A DNA stretch of 64,000 nucleotides, from positions 19,182,540 through 19,246,539 of the forward strand of contig OV277861.1 in the NCBI GenBank assembly GCA_922989275.2, given 5' to 3'. The DNA is from Gari tellinella. Its lineage: Eukaryota > Mollusca > Bivalvia > Cardiida > Psammobiidae. Both the position numbers and the translations under genes were made by a program. The notes under the pieces are model-generated. The model was not told the origin of the DNA, did no database searches, and saw nothing but the letters and a program-made list of their open reading frames with translations. Positions 56,701 through 58,813 of the stretch are shown piece by piece (the first letter of the stretch is position 1; every line of letters begins with the position of its first letter).

Positions 56701-57002
56701 ATAACAAACCGCCTACAAACTCCTCACCGCGTCACAAAAATACCAACTCAACTCCGCGGCATAAAAGTAAGCGAAAGGTCGAGACAAAACAGAAGACAAG
56801 ATTTAAAGAAAACACAGTCTCGCCAGAAAGAATTGGGTCACCATTGAAAATTGGCACCAGGACACCAGACCTGCTCTCTACAGTAGACTTTAATTATATT
56901 GAACCTATTTATTGTTATGAGACAGAGGTTCTGCCTTCCATTGGTTCAAATGCAAACACTGTAACAGCTGTAAGTTTGAACAACTCTCCGGTCAACAAAT
57001 GA
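2724..57002 (+). CDS. Multi-exon CCP/Sushi receptor-like type I membrane protein (24 exons, whole gene span)
   Basis: Joined from 24 exons listed separately below; the whole span is not continuous coding sequence. The coding exons total 4,020 bases, 1,340 codons with the stop, and every junction keeps frame. The predicted protein is 1,339 residues: signal peptide 1-21, N-terminal Cys-bearing region 22-310, microexon residues 311-313, fourteen CCP modules 314-1085, stalk 1086-1105, transmembrane about 1106-1130, cytoplasmic tail to 1339. Established knowledge: CCP modules are about 55-60 residues with four cysteines and a late Trp, and serve binding in complement regulators, selectins and adhesion receptors. 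Inference: a surface recognition or adhesion receptor. N-glycosylation sequons are scattered in the ectodomain (for example NDT in exon 4, NGT in CCP6, CCP10 and CCP12). I do not recognise a named orthologue. The exon set rests on splice consensus and phase, not on cDNA. Confidence 0.85.
2825..2995. repeat. Family G foldback relic
   Basis: CTTGATAACTCGAATGCG left, GTATCTCAATTTTGAACGTA and complement in the centre. Confidence 0.5.
3262..3525 (+). mobile_element. MITE family C (core 2)
   Basis: Core-2 palindrome AAATCAGGTTGAAATTAAAG with GCAGAATGCGCC and complement, then the GGAACTATTTCTTCAG segment shared by all C copies. Confidence 0.7.
3572..3810 (+). mobile_element. MITE family B, complete
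   Basis: TTAA at both ends, core 1 with TATC loop. Confidence 0.8.
4471..4638 (+). mobile_element. MITE family B without core
   Basis: Left CCCCTTCCCTGCC and right GGGGGTTAA present; palindrome absent. Shares its right TTAA with the next element. Confidence 0.65.
4635..4885 (+). mobile_element. MITE family H (TTAA type, GAGGGCTCC core)
   Basis: TTAA at both ends. Core 1 variant CAAACAGTGTAGATCC, GATCAGAGGGCTCC and complements: the same outer and inner arms with a different inner stem. Confidence 0.8.
5715..6130 (+). mobile_element. MITE family B interrupted by a family H element
   Basis: Left part 5715-5748 (CCCCTTCACTGCCATGACG) and right part from 6000 (AGTCTGCTTTTATTTCTC, then a core-1 half at 6079) flank the H copy at 5749-5999. 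Confidence 0.7.
5749..5999 (-). mobile_element. MITE family H nested in family B
   Basis: TTAA on both sides; core CAAACAGTGAAGACCC with GATCAGAGGGCTCC. The host TTAA belongs to the tttaaacaattgtcgtctgc segment of family B. Confidence 0.8.
6143..6316. repeat. Family G foldback, well preserved
   Basis: GATTTCGAACTCGCTTAACT left; CAAAGTTTAAACGTGGCT and complement in the centre; AACCGAGTTCGAGATATC right. Relics at 8321-8430, 10060-10185 and 11965-12060. Confidence 0.75.
6688..6955 (+). repeat. 134-bp tandem duplication
   Basis: Two adjacent copies (6688-6821 and 6822-6955) containing AAAGCAAACGCACAGCATTG and CAAACCCCAAGCTTCTTC, differing at very few bases, so recent. Confidence 0.9.
6989..7201 (+). 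mobile_element. MITE family B abutting exon 2
   Basis: Core 1 at 7031-7092; right TTAA at 7198-7201, 33 bases before exon 2. Confidence 0.75.
7235..7424 (+). CDS. Exon 2: N-terminal region, first part
   Basis: Acceptor ttttag and donor AT|GTGAGT flank 190 coding bases, entering in phase 1 and leaving in phase 2. The peptide starts ADGVCNWPTSL and includes SGWNVQVSS and DTWNCVISS, giving two cysteines. The pattern (C-x-W-P, then a W-x-C) resembles the first segment of the DUF7042-7045 group of invertebrate extracellular proteins; that family call is by eye and uncertain. A TTAA-bounded MITE ends only 33 bases before the acceptor. Confidence 0.8.
8089..8321 (+). mobile_element. MITE family B
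   Basis: ACTACCTTACTCCGAGTAC start, perfect core 1, ATTGAAGGGGTTT end. Confidence 0.75.
8584..8760 (+). mobile_element. MITE family C, degenerate
   Basis: Core 2 followed by GTGGAACTATTTTGGTCAG; ends AGAGGGTTAA. Confidence 0.65.
8815..9069 (-). mobile_element. MITE family B, reverse copy
   Basis: Core 1 with TCGCGTAACG loop; ends ATGAAAGGGTTAA. Confidence 0.75.
9358..9607 (+). mobile_element. MITE family A, full length
   Basis: Same TIRs, TA flanks and core-1 centre as the copy at 37-286; 250 bp and near identical, so recently mobile. Confidence 0.85.
10527..10774. mobile_element. MITE family E (GGGGCCCG ends), long hairpin
   Basis: TIR GGGGCCCGTTTCATAAAAC and complement; inner stem AATCCTGTCTTGTGA...TCACAAGACAGGATT. 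Inserted in a core-1 palindromic element whose halves lie at 10505-10526 and 10775-10825. Confidence 0.85.
11428..11793 (+). mobile_element. MITE family I (core 1)
   Basis: Ends TACAATACTCCCTCCCCAC and GAGAGGGGCACAGTA; core-1 palindrome at 11641-11706. Confidence 0.7.
12205..12550 (-). mobile_element. MITE family I, complete (core 1)
   Basis: Ends TACAGTGCTACCTCTC and AAAGGGAGTGCTGTA; core 1 at 12312-12376 (CAAACAGATTGAATCC, GATCAGACGCCGCG). Confidence 0.8.
12912..13166 (+). mobile_element. MITE family C, complete with TTAA ends
   Basis: TTAACCCTTTACC at the left, TGGGGTAAAGGGTTAA at the right, near-perfect core 2 at 12964-13034. TTAA ends suggest piggyBac-type mobilisation. Confidence 0.85.
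13333..13575 (+). mobile_element. MITE family B
   Basis: TTAACCTTTCACAG start, GTCTGCTTCAATATTGTTGTC, core 1 at 13474-13540. Confidence 0.7.
14754..14962 (+). mobile_element. MITE family D (TACAGTAAAACC ends, core 2 variant)
   Basis: TIRs TACAGTAAAACCTCTCTATT and complement, 209 bp. The centre is a core-2 variant: CTTAAAGCAAGGTGACAG, AAAGCTCCT and complements. Confidence 0.85.
15057..15150 (+). mobile_element. tRNA-derived SINE head
   Basis: A box TGGCCTAGTGGTATAG and B box GAGTTCGAATCCC at tRNA spacing, in a GGGGCCTCCGTGG-type SINE. No foldable anticodon arm pair, so not a tRNA gene. Confidence 0.75.
15493..15623. repeat. Long hairpin
   Basis: TTTGGTGACTAGCTTTGAAT and its complement; inner stem CAGGTTCGCC/GGCTCACCTG imperfect. 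Confidence 0.8.
15740..15975 (+). mobile_element. MITE family B-like with core 1
   Basis: CTCCTTCATTGTC start, core 1 CAAACAGCTTGGATCCAGATC and complement, then AGACGACAATTTCAAAGC. Confidence 0.7.
16294..16311 (+). repeat. Poly-G run
   Basis: About 18 consecutive G; a likely sequencing or assembly weak point. Confidence 0.9.
16448..16970. repeat. Minisatellite block 1 (about 24-25 bp unit)
   Basis: Units close to ATGTAACGTTATCTATATGA plus TTAT, about twenty copies with drift. Open frames on both strands here are products of the repeat. Confidence 0.85.
17745..18012. repeat. Minisatellite block 2, same unit
   Basis: About ten copies of the same unit, 780 bases after block 1, separated by non-repeat sequence. 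Confidence 0.85.
18046..18160 (+). mobile_element. SINE tail fragment
   Basis: AGCTGGCTAGCGGAAGGTCG-type body followed by GGTTCTAACCAATTG; matches the body of the SINE seen at 50248. Confidence 0.6.
18539..18791 (-). mobile_element. MITE family C, complete, reverse
   Basis: TTAA at both ends and near-perfect core 2 at 18671-18741. Confidence 0.85.
19320..19536 (+). mobile_element. MITE family B, first of a TTAA-sharing pair
   Basis: TTAACCCTTTCACTGCC to GGCAGTGAAGGAGTTAA; core 1 present with mismatches. Confidence 0.85.
19533..19756 (+). mobile_element. MITE family B, second of a TTAA-sharing pair
   Basis: Same orientation; its left TTAA (19533-19536) is also the right TTAA of the previous copy. 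Confidence 0.85.
20508..20611 (+). CDS. Exon 3: N-terminal region, second part (recovered by phase)
   Basis: Strong polypyrimidine tract and acceptor (ctattttcag), then 104 coding bases and donor C|GTAAGT. It enters in phase 2 and leaves in phase 1, exactly what is needed to join exon 2 (phase 2) to exon 4 (phase 1); without it the gene does not keep frame. The peptide reads ISTQTVELFF, then YVCLSFTSITDNSYRYYF, with one cysteine. No other + strand segment found in the 15 kb between exons 2 and 4 meets both the phase and splice requirements. Confidence 0.82.
21034..21283 (+). mobile_element. MITE family A, full length
   Basis: Intact 250-bp copy, immediately followed by an older reverse copy (21295-21509). 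Confidence 0.85.
21295..21509 (-). mobile_element. MITE family A, degenerate reverse copy
   Basis: TIRs recognisable (TACAGTAGAGAAGACG and its partner ending TCTCCACTGTA), half of the core palindrome lost. Confidence 0.7.
22484..22736 (+). mobile_element. MITE family A, diverged copy
   Basis: TIR variant CAGTGGAGAAAACGTTATTC with core-1 centre; ends 75 bases before exon 4. Confidence 0.8.
22811..22939 (+). CDS. Exon 4: N-terminal region, third part
   Basis: Acceptor tgttttaaag and donor G|GTAAGT flank 129 bases, phase 1 in and 1 out. The peptide is PKLENANDNRVFLFYQDN, then GTLCSDSNGATGGEYHMML, with one cysteine and an NDT glycosylation sequon. An alternative acceptor (tataatag, exon start 22784) also keeps phase and would add nine residues, including one cysteine; its pyrimidine tract is weaker. 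Confidence 0.8.
22964..23199. mobile_element. MITE with family-E-like ends and a core-1 centre
   Basis: Ends GGTGCCCGTTTTACTAAAC and complement GTTTAGTAAAACGGGCCCC; the centre is CAAACAGCAAATAGCC, GATCAGAGGACGCG and complements. Confidence 0.8.
23520..23705 (+). CDS. Exon 5: N-terminal region, four-cysteine segment
   Basis: Acceptor tttttcaaacag and donor G|GTATGT flank 186 bases, phase 1-1. The peptide contains CPWSFLGRYGYTHTAAG, SDLDTCSNTNEMGFNYNTC and ATKVAYSG, with four cysteines. The C-P-W/F-x-F-x-G-x-Y start and the SDLDxC-x-N then F-x-Y-x-x-C spacing recall the DUF7042-type repeat of invertebrate secreted or membrane proteins. I see this as resemblance, not a verified hit. Confidence 0.85.
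23723..24042 (-). mobile_element. MITE family L (CAGGGCTGCC ends, core 2)
   Basis: Left ACTGCCATTTCTCC, core 2 variant at 23779-23850, right ATCTTAGGATTTTTC...ATGGCAGCCCTG. Starts 18 bases after exon 5. Confidence 0.65.
24985..25843 (+). repeat. Family O dispersed repeat before exon 6
   Basis: Left TATTTACATTCGC-CCA, right ACTGATTTTTTCGGC...GAAGCGAAATAAACGACAG with its own inverted arm ending near 25843. A family C MITE sits inside it. Confidence 0.55.
25133..25385 (-). mobile_element. MITE family C, complete, reverse
   Basis: TTAA at both ends; core 2 perfect across 25266-25336. Inserted within a longer dispersed repeat (24985-25843). Confidence 0.85.
25866..25990 (+). CDS. Exon 6: N-terminal region
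   Basis: Acceptor tgtatttgtag and donor ATG|GTAAGT flank 125 bases, phase 1 in and phase 0 out. The peptide reads VSDTVWCVDNVDVSGTNYVM, then DSTVFRFTCM, with two cysteines. The W-C start and terminal R-F-T-C match the continuation expected after exon 5 in the same domain type. A foldback repeat ends about 22 bases upstream of the exon. Confidence 0.85.
26291..26440. repeat. Long hairpin in intron 6
   Basis: GTTTAAGACAAGCTGATCTC and complement; inner GTTATTAAGCGAGCC with complement. Confidence 0.85.
26695..26914 (-). mobile_element. MITE family B relic before exon 7
   Basis: CCCTTTCACTCTC start; inner half of the core deleted; ends ATGAAAGGGTGAA 17 bases before exon 7. Confidence 0.7.
26932..27064 (+). 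CDS. Exon 7: end of N-terminal region
   Basis: Acceptor tctatttcag and donor G|GTACAT flank 133 bases, phase 0 in and phase 1 out. The peptide runs AVASDGGSASIAPQYCRTGQ to GATLAIASPT, with one cysteine. Together exons 2-7 give 11 cysteines, an odd number for a secreted domain; the microexon at 29309 would supply the twelfth. A TTAA-type MITE relic ends about 17 bases before the acceptor. Confidence 0.83.
27105..27354 (-). mobile_element. MITE family A, full length, reverse
   Basis: 250-bp copy in reverse orientation, 40 bases after the exon 7 donor. Confidence 0.85.
27378..27540 (-). mobile_element. MITE family L, core deleted
   Basis: GGGCTGCCATATATCC to GTGGCAGCCCTG; only one core-2 arm is left. 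Confidence 0.7.
27895..28149 (-). mobile_element. MITE family L, complete
   Basis: CAGGGCTGCCATATCTCCGG to CGTATGGCAGCCCTG; core 2 at 27959-28025. CAGGG ends resemble hAT elements, but I see no clear 8-bp target duplication. Confidence 0.75.
28193..28430 (+). mobile_element. MITE family B
   Basis: CTCTTTCACTGCCAAG start, core 1 at 28336-28400 nearly perfect. Confidence 0.75.
28513..28742 (+). mobile_element. MITE family A with 20-bp internal deletion
   Basis: Intact TIRs and core; lacks the ttctacgttttagtgc segment on the right arm. Confidence 0.85.
29309..29317 (+). CDS. Exon 8: candidate 9-base microexon
   Basis: Nine bases (TGACCTGTC) lie between a textbook acceptor (tttgttctcttttcag) and a textbook donor (GTGAGT). 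Entering in phase 1 and leaving in phase 1, it inserts Val-Thr-Cys between the N-terminal region and the first CCP without disturbing frame, and makes the N-terminal cysteine count even. If skipped, exon 7 also joins exon 9 in frame, so it may be an alternatively used cassette. Support is splice-site quality and phase only. Confidence 0.55.
29588..29818 (+). mobile_element. MITE family A, old degenerate copy
   Basis: Right TIR ends CTGTACTGTA; core reads GGAGCCAGATAAGACGCCGAG. Followed by a 77-bp spacer repeated after the next copy. Confidence 0.7.
29894..30143 (+). mobile_element. MITE family A, full length
   Basis: Flanked on both sides by a near-identical 77-bp direct repeat (29817-29893 and 30142-30219). 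Confidence 0.85.
30493..30746 (+). mobile_element. MITE family K (GAGCCGTGCC ends)
   Basis: Ends GAGCCGTGCCATGAC and TCATGGCACGGCT; centre GTGTAGATCAAGGCC, CTAGACGCGG and complements, a core-1 relative. Confidence 0.8.
30786..31035 (-). mobile_element. MITE family C
   Basis: TCCATAAATACGC-type end, core 2 at 30911-30982, right end GGTAACGGGTTA. Confidence 0.75.
31503..31670 (+). CDS. Exon 9: CCP module 1 (type a)
   Basis: Residues about 314-369. Acceptor catttaacag, donor A|GTAAGT, 168 bases, phase 1-1. Four cysteines in CCP order: TCASLSDP, TYTCNSGY, TRTCQSSG and PTC, with the Trp in GAWSS. It belongs to the type a set (C-x-x-L-x-D/N-P-x-x-G). Confidence 0.93.
31737..31865 (+). mobile_element. 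Family J core-1 element
   Basis: TTGAAATTCCTTTCAG then CAAACAGTGTCGACTC, GACGCCGCAT and complements, then TGTCCCAAATATGGG. Related copies lie near 20275-20370, 39675-39750, 42920-43060 (reverse) and 49519-49645 (reverse). Confidence 0.7.
32690..32851 (+). CDS. Exon 10: CCP module 2 (type b)
   Basis: Residues about 370-423. Acceptor tttcctaag, donor A|GTAAGC, 162 bases, phase 1-1. Landmarks are SCATPSTPANG, TYTCNLGF, TRTCQ, TWDN and DPSC. The start and TYTC...RTC match type b, but it lacks the GSGW motif seen in the other b modules. Confidence 0.92.
33677..33876 (+). mobile_element. MITE family D, degenerate
   Basis: GTAAAACCTCTCTATTACG left end; centre AACAGACAGCTTC and complement; right end TTTTTACTGT. 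Confidence 0.75.
34545..34750. mobile_element. MITE family E, degenerate
   Basis: GGTGCCCGTCTTACGAAAC and GACGGTCCCC ends; inner stem partly lost; 53 bases before CCP3. Confidence 0.7.
34804..34971 (+). CDS. Exon 11: CCP module 3 (type c)
   Basis: Residues about 424-479. Acceptor gttgctgttttag, donor A|GTAATT (a weaker donor), 168 bases, phase 1-1. Landmarks are QCVTIPAATG, AFTCISGY, VTCQTNGQWDN and PTC. The F-T-C in place of Y-T-C at the second cysteine is typical of the c modules. Confidence 0.92.
35650..35901 (+). mobile_element. MITE family D with duplicated half-core
   Basis: Left end TACAGTAAAACCTCTCTATT; the GCTTAAAGCAAGGTGACAG half-stem occurs twice in direct order (35718 and 35761) before the full palindrome. 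Confidence 0.85.
36017..36174. repeat. Long hairpin before CCP4
   Basis: GCATATCTTATGTACCGGAT and complement; inner AAAGGCTATATCCAAC with complement; arms about 70 bp; ends 19 bases before exon 12. Confidence 0.85.
36194..36361 (+). CDS. Exon 12: CCP module 4 (type a)
   Basis: Residues about 480-535. Acceptor tatcatttatacag, donor T|GTAAGT, 168 bases, phase 1-1. Landmarks are PCTILTNPASG, TYTCSSGY, GRTCQSDGSWDG and APTC. A long hairpin ends 19 bases before this exon. Confidence 0.93.
36688..36931 (+). mobile_element. MITE family B
   Basis: CCCCTTCGCCGTC and GTCGTCTGCTTCAATTT, then a near-perfect core 1 at 36828-36893. Confidence 0.75.
37126..37300. repeat. Long hairpin after CCP4
   Basis: GTTGAGTACAATACTGAAAT and complement, inner TATTGGACGAGG with complement; arms about 75 bp. 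Confidence 0.85.
38995..39196. mobile_element. MITE family E, inner stem halved
   Basis: GGGCCCGTTTTATGAAACG and complement at the ends; one inner arm deleted. Confidence 0.8.
39390..39545 (+). CDS. Exon 13: CCP module 5 (type b)
   Basis: Residues about 536-587. Acceptor tgcttttcgttccag, donor T|GTATGT, 156 bases, phase 1-1. Landmarks are SCNAPSTPSNG, TYTCNLNY, SRTCQSDGSGWSD and DPTC. It is 12 bases shorter than the a and c modules, and has an N-Y-T glycosylation sequon. Confidence 0.93.
39779..39949. repeat. Long hairpin between CCP5 and CCP6
   Basis: GAAATAAAAAATTCATACCA end with complement, CCAGTGTTCTATCG and GTTGAGATGC arms; partly imperfect. Confidence 0.8.
40283..40450 (+). CDS. Exon 14: CCP module 6 (type c)
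   Basis: Residues about 588-643. Acceptor ctatacttgtag, donor G|GTGAGT, 168 bases, phase 1-1. Landmarks are PCTQLGAVEGG, KFTCISGRSLNGTT, ITCQSDGTWDN and PHC. It is an open frame with no internal ATG, so it is easily missed by start-codon-based ORF calling. Confidence 0.92.
40575..40803 (+). mobile_element. MITE family H, diverged copy
   Basis: Core CAAACAGTGTAGACCC / GATCAGGATCTACAC with a shortened inner stem; ends GAGTTAA. A truncated third relative lies at 23226-23345. Confidence 0.65.
41012..41269 (+). mobile_element. MITE family K, second copy
   Basis: GAGCCGTGCCATGAC to TCATGGCATGG; centre CAAACAGTGTAGATCAAGG with complement. Confidence 0.8.
41352..41601 (+). mobile_element. MITE family A, full length
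   Basis: Forward copy; a reverse copy starts 180 bases downstream in the same intron. Confidence 0.85.
41781..42030 (-). mobile_element. MITE family A, full length, reverse
   Basis: Forms a 250-bp inverted pair with 41352-41601. Confidence 0.85.
42301..42350 (+). repeat. ATC-type trinucleotide repeat
   Basis: Imperfect (ATC)n run in the intron before CCP7. Confidence 0.9.
42469..42677. mobile_element. MITE family N (AAGGTAGTACGACCC ends)
   Basis: Left TTAAGGTAGTACGACCCTT, right AGTAGGGGCGCACTACCTTA; internal palindrome GAGTAATCGGCCGTTCTCG region. Just upstream of CCP7. Confidence 0.75.
42711..42878 (+). CDS. Exon 15: CCP module 7 (type a)
   Basis: Residues about 644-699. Acceptor tacctctcgtag, donor A|GTAAGT, 168 bases, phase 1-1. 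Landmarks are QCPSLSNPASG, TYACASGY, ILLCSNDGTWGQ and PTC. The MITE at 42469-42677 ends 33 bases before the exon. Confidence 0.93.
42908..43080 (-). mobile_element. Family J core-1 element, reverse
   Basis: Core GTGTAGACTC, GATCAGACGCTGCAT and complements, then CTGATAGGAATTTCAAT, and GACCAGGCACCCCTTAGAT. Confidence 0.7.
43488..43643 (+). CDS. Exon 16: CCP module 8 (type b)
   Basis: Residues about 700-751. Acceptor ttatccttcactag, donor T|GTGAGT, 156 bases, phase 1-1. Landmarks are TCQSPASPSDG, SYTCNSGFSLNG, SRTCGTDGSGWSG and DPTC. Closely similar to modules 5, 11 and 14. Confidence 0.93.
43725..43965 (-). mobile_element. MITE family C, diverged
   Basis: CCCATAAATACGC, GTTCCACTTTATA, then weathered core 2; lies 80 bases after CCP8. 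Confidence 0.7.
44345..44590 (+). mobile_element. MITE family A, degenerate copy
   Basis: TIR remnants GAAGAAAACGTTATTC and GTTTTCTCCACTGT with a shortened core-1 palindrome. Confidence 0.7.
44645..44935 (+). pseudogene. Tc1-type transposase C-terminal relic
   Basis: A broken frame reads YLEHEGIGQMDWPARS, then HIEDA, matching the MDWPARSPDLNPIE signature of Tc1 transposases around the last catalytic acid of the DDE triad; stops interrupt it. About 90 residues of the C-terminus are traceable. Not functional. Confidence 0.75.
45212..46163. mobile_element. Non-autonomous mariner-like element with about 190-bp TIRs
   Basis: Starts TACGAGGGGTGTTCAAATGG and ends with the complement CTACCCTCGTA, with TA at both borders. 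The two ends match as inverted repeats over about 190 bases (for example TTTTGATACTGGATCAATAA on both). The interior is AT-rich with no transposase frame. Confidence 0.8.
46485..46755 (+). mobile_element. MITE family C/L composite relic
   Basis: Two overlapping starts (CCATTTACCCCATAGCCTG at 46494 and a related one near 46565), core-2 remnant at 46614-46670, and an ATCTTAGGATTTTTATGATC end as in the CAGGGCTGCC family. Confidence 0.55.
46833..47000 (+). CDS. Exon 17: CCP module 9 (type c)
   Basis: Residues about 752-807. Acceptor tattctcttacag, donor G|GTATAT (a weak donor), 168 bases, phase 1-1. Landmarks are GCATLVTPTRG, TFTCNQGNTLNGAYTLTCG, SDGTWDS and PTC. Confidence 0.92.
47612..47985 (+). 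repeat. Family O dispersed repeat before CCP10
   Basis: Shares CATATTTACATTCGCCCA, GTTTAATTTGTATAAA and AAGCGAAATAAACGACAG in the same order as the copy before exon 6; ends 12 bases before exon 18. Confidence 0.55.
47998..48165 (+). CDS. Exon 18: CCP module 10 (type a)
   Basis: Residues about 808-863. Acceptor tatatgattacag, donor A|GTAAGT, 168 bases, phase 1-1. Landmarks are ECPDLTDPSSG, TYSCSSNY, LTCQTSGTWDND and PSC, with an N-G-T sequon. The right end of a dispersed repeat lies just upstream of the acceptor. Confidence 0.93.
48188..48434 (-). mobile_element. MITE family C
   Basis: Starts TTTAACCCAATACTCC 22 bases after the CCP10 donor; core 2 at 48325-48385; right TTAA. Confidence 0.75.
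48516..48590 (+). repeat. tRNA-like SINE relic
   Basis: A-box-like TAGATCAGTGGTTAGAG and B box GGGTTCGAGTCCC. The cloverleaf is not complete, so I read it as a SINE head. Confidence 0.5.
49519..49680 (-). mobile_element. Family J core-1 element, reverse
   Basis: CAAACAGTGTAAACTCTGATCAG core, AAGAATTTTAATAACAC and GACCAAACACCCTTTAG downstream. Confidence 0.65.
49721..49888 (+). CDS. Exon 19: CCP module 11 (type b)
   Basis: Residues about 864-919. Acceptor gtatttgtttcag, donor A|GTATGT, 168 bases, phase 1-1. Landmarks are KCNFPMTPSNGG, NYTCDTGYSLNG, RMCQTDGSGWQG and DPSC. It is four residues longer than the 156-base b modules. Confidence 0.93.
50248..50395 (+). mobile_element. tRNA-derived SINE, head and body
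   Basis: CCATGGCCTTGCGGTAAATT, CAGCTGTGGGTTCAAATCC (B box), then AGCCGGCTTGCGGAAGGTCG and GGTGGTTCTACC. Confidence 0.7.
50873..51040 (+). CDS. Exon 20: CCP module 12 (type c)
   Basis: Residues about 920-975. Acceptor ctttatttctccag, donor G|GTAGGT, 168 bases, phase 1-1. Landmarks are LCQTVTPPTDG, GFTCEKGSTLNGARTLTC, SDGTYDD and PTC. The usual CCP Trp is replaced by Tyr (TYDD), which may soften the hydrophobic core. Confidence 0.92.
51928..52095 (+). CDS. Exon 21: CCP module 13 (type a)
   Basis: Residues about 976-1031. Acceptor ctattttacacag, donor A|GTATGT, 168 bases, phase 1-1. Landmarks are TCSTLTDPLSG, TYACVSGYSL, LTCTTSGTWD and PEC. Confidence 0.93.
52453..52702 (-). mobile_element. 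MITE family A, full length, reverse
   Basis: 250 bp, TA flanks, intact core 1. Confidence 0.85.
53901..54062 (+). CDS. Exon 22: CCP module 14 (type b, membrane-proximal)
   Basis: Residues about 1032-1085. Acceptor ttatccatcctaag, donor A|GTAAGC, 162 bases, phase 1-1. Landmarks are NCQSPPAVSNG, TYSCESGYVLSG, RHCGTDGSGWSG and PSC, with an N-K-S sequon. It is the last module before the stalk, and the a-b-c period stops here at b. Confidence 0.93.
55296..55499 (+). CDS. Exon 23: stalk, transmembrane helix and start of tail
   Basis: Acceptor tgtcatttcag, donor C|GTAAGA, 204 bases, phase 1-1. A short Ser/Thr/Gly/Ala stalk (TASAPNTGASTEGDTGTS) is followed by a Val/Ile/Leu-rich span at about residues 1106-1130, then LRKRNK, a stop-transfer cluster. 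This fixes a type I orientation with CCPs outside. The exon ends PDRRTMQPE. Confidence 0.93.
55600..55815 (-). mobile_element. MITE family C
   Basis: Core 2 with mismatches at 55698-55768; right end GGGGAAAAGTGTTAA. Confidence 0.7.
56175..56386 (+). mobile_element. MITE family B in last intron
   Basis: CTCTTTACTGCCC start, weathered core 1, CACGGCAGTGAAGGGG end; 56 bases before exon 24. Confidence 0.75.
56443..57002 (+). CDS. Exon 24: cytoplasmic tail and stop codon
   Basis: Acceptor taattgtttcag; open in frame to TGA at 57000-57002, encoding residues 1154-1339. The tail is rich in Ser, Pro, Lys and Arg, has repeated NSSPRHK/NSTPRHK stretches and S/T-P sites, and ends in VSLNNSPVNK. Near the end is a tyrosine cluster, NYIEPIYCYETEV (Y1305, Y1310, Y1312). 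YIEP fits the pYxxP pattern bound by Crk-type SH2 domains; that link is inference. No enzyme domain or ITAM is seen. Confidence 0.93.
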
Positions 57003-57399
57003 ACAAAATAATAGTGGGCCTAAGATGTTCTTGTGATAGAAAGTGTGAAGTGATCTAGTCTGTATTTATTAAGATATTACTATTCACATCAGTTGTTTTC
57101 AGCTCTTTAAGAGTATTTTACAAATACCCGGACTTTAGATATGACGTAGGAAACTAAGTATTTTCGAATTGTTAGCTTTAAAGTTCCGACCAAATTCTGT
57201 GCTATTACTACTGTTTAGAGTTGACTCTAAGCAATGGAAATAATTGTCTGTGCTTAAATGCGTTTATTTTGAAAGAATGACGTCTTCTCTCAATCGTTTA
57301 TCGCATACACATCCCCTGCACTAAAAGCGTATTTATTCAGATATAGAGTTTTGTTTGCGGCGTAAGTGCTAGCCATGCTTTCTACGAAAGTTTGGCATG

Positions 57400-57632
57400 T
57401 TAAGCCCTTCACTGTCATAACGTCATATGCTTTACACATTTGTCGTCTAAGTTTATTTCTTAAATTCAGATTTCAGGTAGAATGACTTAAGAAATATCGT
57501 AATGGCTGATAAAATAAGTTTGATCCAGATCAAGCTCTGCGTTATTCAGCGTTATTCAGCGTTACTGGTTTGGATCCAAACCGTTGTTTGAAAATAACCA
57601 TTGTACTCGGGGCAAGGCCATGAACATGTTAA
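57400..57632 (+). mobile_element. MITE family B in 3' flank
   Basis: TTAAGCCCTTCACTGTC start; core expanded by a GTTATTCAGC duplication at 57541-57560. Confidence 0.7.
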
Positions 57633-57835
57633 ACTATTATTTCGTTAAGAGTCTCCGTTATTCTTTAAATGTCATAAACATTCTTTTTCATATATGTGCA
57701 ATGGTTTTATTAAGTCTTTTTCGACCAAAAATGAGCAAGTTTCTGTATTTAAGGCGTATAACTGCTTAAAGCAGGATCAAATTAAAGCAAAATAAACAGT
57801 ATGAACTTCTGCTTTACTTTCATCCTGCTATTAGG

Positions 57836-57920
57836 GCCTGGACGAGTACCCGGGTACCCGCGGATAGGGTACATTTTGGCGGGTACCCGAGTCCAATTTT
57901 AGTACCCGGGTACCCGAGCT
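57836..57920. repeat. Cluster of ACCCGGGTACCCG palindromes
   Basis: GTACCCGGGTACCCG occurs twice, with CGGGTACCCGAG between: an unusual GC-rich palindromic patch in AT-rich flank. Confidence 0.7.
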
Positions 57921-58561
57921 AATTTAACAATGAAATTAACAAAGAGATACTTTCCTAAAACGATTGTGTATACAGCTATTTTGAACAGTCTTTTATCTAT
58001 TAACACGGTCCCTTTCTATCGCGTATTCCTTCTACCACCTATCTTTATAATGTCAACACCTGTATGCGAGTGTTCGTCGAATATTTTTTATGTATGATTC
58101 TATGCATCGAAGTTGCGCTTTTTTCATCTTAATTTTAAAAGAAAATATATGTACATGTATCAGTTTCGAATGTTTTTGTTGACACCGTGGGTGTGTACAA
58201 CCATGTAACCTGCGCCTGAATTTGATATTCTTCTTATCTAAATTTTTAGTACCGTAAGTAGGACAGCTTTTCGAAGAATGGTCGGCCAGTTTGGAAAATA
58301 TTATCCCATAACCCTTTACGAATCCTATAGTAATACGTCCATATATGGAAGATGTAGTAAAATCGCCTCGCGCGTCGAATGGCGCGAAAATCTCTGATAC
58401 ACGAATTTCAGCTTTATACTTATTCTTTACCTGCTAACTTAACCATTTTTATGCTATGAGCTGCATTATGATTTAGTTTCAGTAATTGTAATAACGAAAC
58501 ATTACACTTATATTTATAAAAAAAAAAAACCACTAGTATGTGAGTATTGGTCATTACGTTG

Positions 58562-58813
58562 TTAACCCTTTACCCCATAGCCTGTTTCTAGTTTTGAAGA
58601 TAGGTGGCTACTTAAAGTAGGTTGAAAGTAAAGCAGAATGTGCCTTAAGGCACATTCTGCTTTACTTTCAGCCTGCTTTAGGCTATAATCTGCAAGGACA
58701 CTGAAAATAATTCTTATGAATTATATTCATGACTGTATAATTTGGAACTATTTTCTTCAGCGGAGGAATAAATTAAATGCGCTAAAAGTCGCTTCTATTG
58801 GGGAAAGGGTTAA
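58562..58813 (+). mobile_element. MITE family C, complete, in 3' flank
   Basis: TTAACCCTTTACCCCATAG to GGGGAAAGGGTTAA; near-perfect core 2 at 58611-58681. Confidence 0.85.
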
